DNA of 7,335 nucleotides from Pedobacter sp. (GTDB taxonomy: Bacteria > Bacteroidota > Bacteroidia > Sphingobacteriales > Sphingobacteriaceae): positions 1-7,335 of the forward strand of contig JAQBOT010000070.1 of NCBI GenBank assembly GCA_028287885.1, read 5' to 3'. The notes under the pieces are model-generated. The model saw only the letters and a list, made by a program, of their open reading frames with translations. It was not told the DNA's origin and did not search any database. Both the position numbers and the translations under genes were made by a program. Below are positions 1 to 6,849 of the stretch, in pieces. The first letter of the stretch is position 1, and each line of letters begins with the position of its first letter.

Positions 1-1259
1 GATTCGGAAAAAACAACAATGCAGCGGTATTTCCTGCTGTATCGGCCGGATGGAGGATAAGTCAGGAAAATTTCATGAAGGGTCAAAGCCTTATTTCCGA
101 CCTTAAACTGAGGGCTAGTTGGGGCCAGAATGGAAATGACCTCTTAGACAACGAAGCCACCTATACCAAGTATTCTACAAACCTGAATATGGGCGGTTAC
201 GATATTTCGGGCATCAATCAAGGGACAATTCCAAACGGGATCATTAAGGACCGGACAGGAAACCCAAATATTAAGTGGGAGGTTACTACCCAAACAAACC
301 TTGGTTTGGACCTGGCGATGTTAAAAGATAGGTTAAGCCTCACATTAGATTATTACATCAAGAAAACCGACGACATGTTGATTGACCGACCTTATATCGG
401 GATTATTGGAGAGGGTGGCTCTATGGCCTACAATGGGGCGTCTTTGAGTAATAAAGGTTTTGAAGCGATTTTAAATTGGCGAGATCGGATAGGAAGAGAT
501 TTTAATTATAGCCTTACATTCACCGCAACGGCATATAAAAACAAGGTGACTGCTGTGCCTGACGACATCCTTTATACTTATGGAGGTGGGAATGGACAGG
601 ATAAGACCATCGTCGGACAACCATTAGGATCTTGGCTGGGGTTTAGAACAAACGGCATTTACCGCAGTGCAGAAGAGCTTAACGATGGTATTAACAAGCC
701 AGGAAAAGGTTTGGGCCGCATTCGCTATGTGGATACCAACGGTGACCAGGTGATTAATGATAGAGATATGGAATGGCTTGGCTCAGATCAGCCAAAATTT
801 ATAGGTGGACTAAATGTTGCTTTAGGGTACAGAGCCTTTGATTTCTCTTTCTTTGTAAACGGAATGATAAGAGATGCTTATAACAATTCAAAATTCTATA
901 CAGATTTCTTTCAATTGTGGACCGGGAACCATAGTACCAGATTGTTAGATGCTTGGAACCCAACAACCAATTCAAGTTCCGACATTCCTGCCTTAACTGC
1001 TTTAAATATCAACGAAGAGAATAGGACCTCCCAGTATTTTATAGAAAACGGTTCTTACCTGAAGTTAAAGAATATTCAATTGGGCTACACGGTACCAAGG
1101 TCATTGGCTGATAAAGTTAAACTAAGAAATCTACGTATGTACATCCAGGGACAGGATCTAGTTACAATTACCAAATATAAAGGTGCAGACCCTGAGGGTC
1201 TTGGCTATCCATATCCATTGCCAAGAACCTTCACCTTCGGATTGAACTTTGGATTTTAA
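1..1259 (+). CDS. SusC/RagA-family TonB-dependent outer-membrane transporter, C-terminal part (5' end outside window)
   Basis: This is the C-terminal 418 residues of a SusC-like TonB-linked outer-membrane transporter, which imports oligosaccharides across the outer membrane together with its SusD partner. The reading frame is open from base 3, so the ATG at 75 is internal. Residues encoded before it (FGKNNNAAVFPAVSAGWRIS) match a strongly conserved barrel segment of the family. Other family marks are LRASWGQNGN just after it, NPNIKWE (about 262-282), LSNKGFE (about 447-467) and a calcium-loop-like DTNGDQVINDRD (732-767). The protein ends in FTFGLNFGF, with a terminal Phe typical of BAM-assembled barrels. 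Family members are usually about 1000 residues, so the plug domain and N-terminal carboxypeptidase-like domain lie off the left edge. The SusD gene starts 23 nt downstream. Substrate specificity cannot be read from the sequence; fructan is inferred from the GH32 genes behind it. Confidence 0.95.
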   Translation, partial: FGKNNNAAVFPAVSAGWRISQENFMKGQSLISDLKLRASWGQNGNDLLDNEATYTKYSTNLNMGGYDISGINQGTIPNGIIKDRTGNPNIKWEVTTQTNLGLDLAMLKDRLSLTLDYYIKKTDDMLIDRPYIGIIGEGGSMAYNGASLSNKGFEAILNWRDRIGRDFNYSLTFTATAYKNKVTAVPDDILYTYGGGNGQDKTIVGQPLGSWLGFRTNGIYRSAEELNDGINKPGKGLGRIRYVDTNGDQVINDRDMEWLGSDQPKFIGGLNVALGYRAFDFSFFVNGMIRDAYNNSKFYTDFFQLWTGNHSTRLLDAWNPTTNSSSDIPALTALNINEENRTSQYFIENGSYLKLKNIQLGYTVPRSLADKVKLRNLRMYIQGQDLVTITKYKGADPEGLGYPYPLPRTFTFGLNFGF

Positions 1260-1282
1260 TCGATCATTATAATTTAAAAATC

Positions 1283-3025
1283 ATGAAATTTAAATACATA
1301 GTATTTGCGGCAATGGTTGTATTGACCTCCTGCAAAAAAGACTTTCTTGACAGCAAACCAAAAGGAAAACTAAGTGACGAGTTACTTAATTCCCCGGAGG
1401 GTATTGAAGCCCTATGCATTTCTTCTTATGCAGCCCTTGCTGGACCGGAAGGAAGCGACGGAACTTTCCTGTCGCCTACAACGAATTGGGTTTATGGAGA
1501 TGTACGCGCAGAGACTGCCTACAAAGGTGGCGGCGGGATTGGTGACATCGGCGAGTTTAACCAATTTGAAACTTTCACCGGAGTATTTGCCTCTAATGGC
1601 TTATTAGACCGGAAATGGTTTAGTCTTTACCGAAGTGTTCAGCGTACCAACAATGCAATCCGTAGGTTAAACGCCGTAACGGAAGCCCAAGTTCCCTTAA
1701 AGAATGTCAGGTTGGGAGAAATGCGCTTTTTAAGGGCACACTTCTTTTTCGAACTAAGCCGGCTTTTTAATAAGATCCCATATTTTGATGAAAACGTGGA
1801 AATCGCTGATTATCCTAAAATCTCCAATGTCGAATTTACCCGAGACCAGATTCTTGAAAAGCTTGCGGCTGAGTTTGGCGCCGCTGCGGCATTACTGCCT
1901 GTAGAACAAGTAGAAGCCGGTAGGGCTACCAAATATGCTGCGATTGCCTACCAGGCCAAAGTAAATTTGTACAGAGCTTATAAACAAAACCCGGATAATA
2001 CGTTTGCAAGCGTTGATCAGAGCTTATTGAATGATGTGGTAACACAATGTGACGAGGTGATTTCGGCCGGGGGTTATGATTTGCTTCAAGACTTTCAACA
2101 ACTCTCCATGGGTGAATTTGACAATAGTGTAGAGTCTGTCTTTGCTGTTCAATACTCGATCTCAGACGGGACAGATCTTGGACGTATCAACTGGAGTAAT
2201 TTGCTGAACGCTCCCCGAGGCCCAGCATATAGTGGTGACGGGTTTTTTCAGCCTAGTCAGAATTTGGTGAATTCATTTAAAACAGATAATAATGGTATTC
2301 CTATTCCTGAATCCTATAACAATTCGAATCTGATGACCGTAGCGGATGGTTTGGCCACGAATGTAGACCCACGCCTTGATTTTTCAGTCGGCCGCCTTGG
2401 TATTCGTTGGAAAAACTACACAGCAGCACCTTATGGAGCTGACTGGGTACGTGAGCCTGCTACATATGGTTATTACTCAAACAAAAAAGCCCTTGTTTCT
2501 CCGGAATCTTCATTTATGGTCAAAGGATTTCCTTGGGGTGGTTCATCTCTTAATTTCCATATCATCAGATTCGCAGATGTACTATTATGGAAAGCCGAAG
2601 CGTTGATCGAACTGAACCGCGAGAATGAGGCAGTGCCGTTGATTAACAGGGTTAGAGAACGGGCCAAGAATAGTAAGTATGTAACTGCATTTAATTCGGC
2701 TAATCCTGCCGAGTATGCTGCCAAATATACCATCGACACCTATAAACCAGGTGTAAATTGTAATTGGACAAATGCTTATGCCCGTACAGCATTGCGTTTT
2801 GAACGAAAACTTGAACTAGCCCTTGAAGGTGAACGTTTCTTTGATCTGGTACGTTGGGGAAATGCAGCAGACGTTTTAAATACGGAATATTTTGCAAAGG
2901 AGAAGCTGCTACGAACCTATCTGCAAAATGCCAACTTCGTTAAAGGCAGAGACGAATATTTCCCAATACCTCAGGCTCAAATCAACTTTTCTGCCGGGCT
3001 ATACCAACAGAATCCAGGCTACTAA
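1283..3025 (+). CDS. SusD/RagB-family glycan-binding outer-membrane lipoprotein
   Basis: This 580-residue protein is a SusD-like surface lipoprotein that acts as the glycan-capturing lid on the SusC barrel. The N-terminus is a lipoprotein signal peptide with lipobox L14-T15-S16-C17, followed by KKDFLD, the usual SusD start after the acylated Cys. The SusD-like N-terminal region covers roughly residues 20-215 and contains RSVQRTNNAIRRL (118-130) and GEMRFLRAHFFFELSRLF (145-162), typical TPR-type helices. The RagB/SusD C-terminal domain covers about 280-580, with RFADVLLWKAEAL (429-441), INRVRERA (454-461), ERKLELALEGERFFDLVRWG (507-526) and the closing YFPIPQAQI then NPGY. Length is normal for the family and the gene is intact. 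The ATG at 1283 is preferred because it gives a complete lipoprotein leader; the upstream region is AT-rich without a clear Shine-Dalgarno, as usual in Bacteroidota. The bound sugar is inferred to be a fructan from the neighbouring GH32 genes. Confidence 0.96.
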   Translation: MKFKYIVFAAMVVLTSCKKDFLDSKPKGKLSDELLNSPEGIEALCISSYAALAGPEGSDGTFLSPTTNWVYGDVRAETAYKGGGGIGDIGEFNQFETFTGVFASNGLLDRKWFSLYRSVQRTNNAIRRLNAVTEAQVPLKNVRLGEMRFLRAHFFFELSRLFNKIPYFDENVEIADYPKISNVEFTRDQILEKLAAEFGAAAALLPVEQVEAGRATKYAAIAYQAKVNLYRAYKQNPDNTFASVDQSLLNDVVTQCDEVISAGGYDLLQDFQQLSMGEFDNSVESVFAVQYSISDGTDLGRINWSNLLNAPRGPAYSGDGFFQPSQNLVNSFKTDNNGIPIPESYNNSNLMTVADGLATNVDPRLDFSVGRLGIRWKNYTAAPYGADWVREPATYGYYSNKKALVSPESSFMVKGFPWGGSSLNFHIIRFADVLLWKAEALIELNRENEAVPLINRVRERAKNSKYVTAFNSANPAEYAAKYTIDTYKPGVNCNWTNAYARTALRFERKLELALEGERFFDLVRWGNAADVLNTEYFAKEKLLRTYLQNANFVKGRDEYFPIPQAQINFSAGLYQQNPGY

Positions 3026-3041
3026 ACATCATAGCATCTAA

Positions 3042-3077
3042 ATAACCATGCAGATGAAATATAATCTGCATGGTTAT
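3042..3077. repeat. Perfect 14-bp inverted repeat (hairpin) between susD-like gene and first GH32 gene
   Basis: The arms ATAACCATGCAGAT (3042-3055) and ATCTGCATGGTTAT (3064-3077) are exact reverse complements around an 8-nt loop, GAAATATA. The hairpin starts 16 nt after the SusD stop codon and ends 21 nt before the next start codon. The stem has 5 G/C pairs of 14, and what follows is T-rich but has no run of T, so it is not a textbook intrinsic terminator. A partial terminator or an mRNA-stabilising or processing hairpin that keeps susC/susD transcript above the downstream enzyme genes would fit its position. A dimeric-protein operator is a less likely alternative. The structure is certain; its function is inferred. 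Confidence 0.75.
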
Positions 3078-3098
3078 CCTACTTACTTAACTTAATTA

Positions 3099-5270
3099 AT
3101 GATTATGAACTTTAAGCTACACTGCTGGTTTAGACTGATGGCTCCTGCAATATTCATTCTTTGCACATTTCTGCAGGCAACGGCACAACATTGGAGCTTT
3201 GACGGGCAGAACCCTTTGAAGGCCGAGAGACAAAATGCTGAACTGGAGATAAACAATATTAGAAATCAAATCGAATTAACCGATGGTGTTATTGGCAAAG
3301 GAATAAGAACAGATGGTTATAGCACTTCCCTACGGTTGAAAATCAAGCCAAATGAAAACATTGTTGCCTGTTCCGGTTGGTTTGCGCTGGAATCATTTCC
3401 TACAGATACAGCAGCTTTTTTCGCTTTTAAGAATAATAATACCGGCATGTCTGTTTCCATCAATGTCGACAGGTTTGGAGAGGTTGTAATCGCTAAGGGA
3501 AGCAGCAACAAATTTTCATACTTGCCTACTGGACTTTTTGTCGAAAAGTTCAGGTGGCTCAACATTATTTGGGCTACGGGCGTTGAGAACCCTGGCATTT
3601 GGATAAATGGACGGAAACTCAAAATAGAGCTAAACCAAGCCAATTTTCCCGATAAACCTGACGAAATTCTTGTTGGTAAGGATTTTAGGGTAAACCTATT
3701 AGGAAAAATGGATCTTACAGCAATTAATGGAATAATAGATGAGTTAACGCTTTGGAACAAACCAGTTCCAATTGAAAAACTCCAAAGTCAAATTGCTATT
3801 CTAGCTAAGAAAATACCTTCATTAAGCATTCCGATTGAACGTTTCAAAAACGATTTTAATCGTCCAAAGTATCATTTGCAACCTGCAGCGAACTGGACAA
3901 ACGAGACGCATGGCTTGATTTTTTATAAAGGTAAATATCACATCTTCAATCAAAAAAACGCGTCAAACCTTGCCCTTAGGCAAATCAATTGGGGCCATTT
4001 TAGCAGTCCTGATCTCATCAACTGGACTGAACACAAACCTGCAATAAGCCCGCAAAAGGGATATGATGAAAATGGGATATGGTCAGGCCATGTCATTCTC
4101 GATAACAACGGTATTCCACTAATAAGTTATACTGCAGGAGGACCAAAGATGGGGATCGCACTTGCTTTTCCAAAAGATTCTACCCTTAAAGATTGGATTA
4201 AGTATAAGAATAACCCGGTTATTTCAGGGCAGCCCAATGGCTACTCCAGGACTGATTTGCGGGATACCTATATGTGGAAAGAAGGCAATAACTGGTATAT
4301 GGTCGTTGGCTTTGGTGTTAAAACTGATGGCGTAGAAAAAGGAGCTTTGCTATTATATAAGTCGACCGAACTTAGAAGCTGGAAGTTTCTACATACGCTT
4401 TTTGACGGTAATCCAGGAGTTGACAATTCAGGCATCTTCTGGGAAATGCCTGTATTTAAAAAGATAGGTAGTAAATATGTTTTACTGGTCAACAAAGTTC
4501 CTCATAATGGTGTCCCAGCAAGAGCACTTTATTGGGTAGGTGATTTTGTTAATGAAAGGTTTGTACCAGACAACCCGATTCCAGCGAATTTAGAGGTCAT
4601 TAACAGACTGCTTTCGCCTTCTGTGGCTGAAGATAAAGATGGTCAGATCTGTGCAATTGCCATCATACCCGATGAGATTACTGGGGATGCAGCATACAAC
4701 CAGGGATGGTCACATCTTTATAGTATACCAAGGACTTGGAATTTATCGGATGGTCAATTAAATCAGTCTCCACATTCTGCAGTTCGGGCTCTTCGAGAAG
4801 CTAACCCAAATGTGTTAGACACAATCATTCCAAACCAAGCATCCATTAAACTCTATTCAGATCACCAGCAATACGAGGTCCTTGCACTAATAACCCCAAA
4901 TAAAGCGAAGCAATTTGGATTCATTTTGCATAAGAACCCGGACAGTTCAGAGTATACGAAGATATACTATGACTCAGATACGAAAGAGGTTGTGGTGGAT
5001 CAGCGTCACTCCAGCACAAAAGCGGGAATACCGTTGCAAATAAAAAGAGATGCCTGTGTTTTGGATACTACCAAACCTGTTAAGTTCAATGTCTTCGTAG
5101 ACGGCTCAGTGGTGGAAGTTTTTATCAATGATAGGTATGCATTCACGACAAGAATCTTTCCGTCTAAACGGGAAAGTAACCATGCAGAGATATTTGCTAT
5201 GGGAGACAGCATTCAGGTAAAGGCCGAAACATGGACGATCAAGCCAGCAGTGACGGCTACGGATTTTTGA
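3099..5270 (+). CDS. Exported LamG-GH32 protein, divergent fructosidase with Glu at the nucleophile position
   Basis: This 723-residue exported protein has three parts. A Sec signal peptide covers residues 1-29, with likely cleavage after ATA; C22 is not in a lipobox. A LamG/concanavalin-like jelly roll covers about 30-235 and ends in the typical GIIDELTLWNKPV (211-223). A GH32 unit follows: five-bladed propeller about 255-555 and C-terminal beta-sandwich about 560-715, the latter with VDGSVVEVFINDRYAFTTRI (667-686). GH32 enzymes hydrolyse fructosides with retention. The GH32 boxes are present but altered: WTNETHG (266-272) for WMNDPNG, so the nucleophile Asp is Glu269; LRDT (387-390) for the RDP box, stabiliser Asp389 kept; WEMP (448-451) for ECP, acid/base Glu449 kept. 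NWGH (297-300) and IWSG (327-330) match other active-site segments. An in-frame stop at 3093-3095 limits the start to ATG 3099 or ATG 3105. The gene is uninterrupted. Fold assignment is secure; hydrolase activity is uncertain, and a binding or altered-specificity role is possible. Confidence 0.88.
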   Translation: MIMNFKLHCWFRLMAPAIFILCTFLQATAQHWSFDGQNPLKAERQNAELEINNIRNQIELTDGVIGKGIRTDGYSTSLRLKIKPNENIVACSGWFALESFPTDTAAFFAFKNNNTGMSVSINVDRFGEVVIAKGSSNKFSYLPTGLFVEKFRWLNIIWATGVENPGIWINGRKLKIELNQANFPDKPDEILVGKDFRVNLLGKMDLTAINGIIDELTLWNKPVPIEKLQSQIAILAKKIPSLSIPIERFKNDFNRPKYHLQPAANWTNETHGLIFYKGKYHIFNQKNASNLALRQINWGHFSSPDLINWTEHKPAISPQKGYDENGIWSGHVILDNNGIPLISYTAGGPKMGIALAFPKDSTLKDWIKYKNNPVISGQPNGYSRTDLRDTYMWKEGNNWYMVVGFGVKTDGVEKGALLLYKSTELRSWKFLHTLFDGNPGVDNSGIFWEMPVFKKIGSKYVLLVNKVPHNGVPARALYWVGDFVNERFVPDNPIPANLEVINRLLSPSVAEDKDGQICAIAIIPDEITGDAAYNQGWSHLYSIPRTWNLSDGQLNQSPHSAVRALREANPNVLDTIIPNQASIKLYSDHQQYEVLALITPNKAKQFGFILHKNPDSSEYTKIYYDSDTKEVVVDQRHSSTKAGIPLQIKRDACVLDTTKPVKFNVFVDGSVVEVFINDRYAFTTRIFPSKRESNHAEIFAMGDSIQVKAETWTIKPAVTATDF

Positions 5271-5321
5271 CGACAATTCAATATTAATGCTCAGGATTTT
5301 CAAAAACTTATCCAAAATCAA

Positions 5322-6809
5322 ATGAAAGAATCAGCCATAAAAAATTTATTATTAACGAGCTATATTATCTGCATGTTTTATGGGGGAAGAGCTGTAGCCC
5401 AGAAAAGGGAGGGGGCTACTTACTCGGAACCCTACCGGCCACAGTTTCATTTTAGCCCCAAAAAAGGCTGGATTGGAGATCCATGTGGCTTCATTTTTTA
5501 TCAGGGTAAATACCAGATGTATTGGTGGGGAAAGGTGATTTCTGATGATCTTGTACACTTTAAAGAAGTATCTACCGAAGTAATGTCAGGCGGCGACTCA
5601 GGCCTTGCTTATTTTACTGGTTCAACACTCATTGATAAACAGAATACTGCTGGTTTCGGCCACGATGCTTATGTAGCTGCTTATACCATTTTCAATAAGG
5701 AAAGCAAAAACCAATCTCAAGGCATTTCCTATAGCAAAGACGGCAACACCTTTCATTATTATAAAGGTAATCCGGTCTTGGATATTGGCAGTACTGAGTT
5801 CCGAGACCCTACCGTTTTCTGGCATTCCTCATCAAAACAATGGGTAATGGTTGTTGCGAAAGCGCTGGAGAAGAAAATTAAGTTCTATGGTTCGAAAGAC
5901 TTAAAAAGCTGGAACTTTTTAAGTGACTTTGGACCTGCCGGCGCTCAGGAAAAAGCTTGGGAATGCCCCGATCTTTTTCAACTAAACGTAGATGGAAATA
6001 GTAAGGAAAAAAGGTGGGTAATGGTTGTGTCTATTGACTGGGCAAGGGAACAGTACTTTATTGGTGATTTTGATGGCAAAACTTTCACCCTTGCAGCCGA
6101 TCAGCCCGAAGAGGCTTTGTATGTAGATCATGGCTTAGATTTTTATGCCTCAAGAACTTTTCGAGATTATGACGGAAGACTAGACGCTACAACTTCCATG
6201 GGCTGGATCGCTACATGGGATTATGCACAACTTGTGCCCTCTACCTGGGGTAAAGGTTTTTGGTCCATTGCCCGCAAGTTGGAACTAAAAACTTACCCGG
6301 ACGGATTGCGGTTGGTACAACAGCCAATCGATGCCCTTAAACAATTAAGGGGCAAATTAATATCTGCGGTTTACCAGATACCAGCGGGAACCAATATGTT
6401 AAAGGCATTCCAGCCCAACAAAAATACTTATGAATTAGAAGCTATATTTAATACAGCTAACCCAAATGTGTTTGGCTTAAACCTCTGCGTAGGGGAAGGA
6501 AGAAACGTGAGTGTGTCTTATGATACCAAAACAAACCTGTTAACGATTGATCGAACAAACTGTGCTAAAGAGAAAATCGATAAATTTTCGAGGAAGACCA
6601 GTGCAAAAGTTTTGCCGGTAAATGGCAAGCTGCGCATGCATTTCTTTGTAGACCAGTCTAGTATAGAGTTATTTACCAATGATGGGAAAGAAGTGTTTAC
6701 TATGCTGACTTATCCAGGCGAACTGCAGACCGGCATTGAAGCCTTTGCTAAAAACGAAGGCACTGACCTGAACATGAAGGCATGGAGCCTAAAATCTGTA
6801 TGGAAATAA
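5322..6809 (+). CDS. Exported GH32 glycoside hydrolase (beta-fructosidase type) with shortened active-site loop
   Basis: This 495-residue exported enzyme is a GH32 beta-fructosidase-type hydrolase, expected to release fructose from fructans or fructosides, probably in the periplasm. A Sec signal peptide covers residues 1-26 (cleavage after AVA); there is no lipobox. The first box is WIGDPCG (50-56), with nucleophile Asp53 kept but both usual Asn residues replaced (by Gly52 and Cys55). The stabiliser box FRDPTVFW (160-167, Asp162) and acid/base box WECPDLF (213-219, Glu214) are canonical, as are LDFYASRTF (272-280) and GWIATWDYAQ (294-303). The C-terminal beta-sandwich, from about 345, carries FFVDQSSIELFTNDG (441-455). 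Compared with the next gene, 13 residues are missing between Met66 and Tyr67, the segment that normally holds FYQ and the following Trp of the sugar-binding pocket. Length is otherwise normal. The ATG at 5322 is the first start in frame after the previous gene, 51 nt away. Activity is likely, with unusual specificity. Confidence 0.92.
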   Translation: MKESAIKNLLLTSYIICMFYGGRAVAQKREGATYSEPYRPQFHFSPKKGWIGDPCGFIFYQGKYQMYWWGKVISDDLVHFKEVSTEVMSGGDSGLAYFTGSTLIDKQNTAGFGHDAYVAAYTIFNKESKNQSQGISYSKDGNTFHYYKGNPVLDIGSTEFRDPTVFWHSSSKQWVMVVAKALEKKIKFYGSKDLKSWNFLSDFGPAGAQEKAWECPDLFQLNVDGNSKEKRWVMVVSIDWAREQYFIGDFDGKTFTLAADQPEEALYVDHGLDFYASRTFRDYDGRLDATTSMGWIATWDYAQLVPSTWGKGFWSIARKLELKTYPDGLRLVQQPIDALKQLRGKLISAVYQIPAGTNMLKAFQPNKNTYELEAIFNTANPNVFGLNLCVGEGRNVSVSYDTKTNLLTIDRTNCAKEKIDKFSRKTSAKVLPVNGKLRMHFFVDQSSIELFTNDGKEVFTMLTYPGELQTGIEAFAKNEGTDLNMKAWSLKSVWK

Positions 6810-6849
6810 TACAACAATTGGAATTAACAAGAAATTGAAATACATTAAT

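Noticed and set aside
75..77. ATG at 75 as the start of the SusC-like gene
   Set aside because: The same frame is open to the left edge and the residues before this Met match conserved SusC barrel sequence, so the gene is truncated by the window, not starting here.
2473..2897. Minus-strand open frames inside the SusD-like gene
   Set aside because: They lie wholly within a well-supported coding sequence on the other strand and show no recognisable protein features.
3099..5270. The LamG-GH32 gene as a pseudogene
   Set aside because: The frame is uninterrupted over 723 codons, the signal peptide and both C-terminal domains are complete, and two of three catalytic carboxylates are kept; the Glu substitution alone does not indicate decay.
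5294..5319. Short inverted repeat GATTTT / AAAATC before the second GH32 gene
   Set aside because: Only six A/T-rich pairs, expected by chance in such a region.
6810..6849. Possible promoter or terminator between the second and third GH32 genes
   Set aside because: The 40-nt gap holds no hairpin beyond a six-base palindrome and no convincing Bacteroidota -33/-7 promoter pair; it is best read as an ordinary intra-operon spacer.
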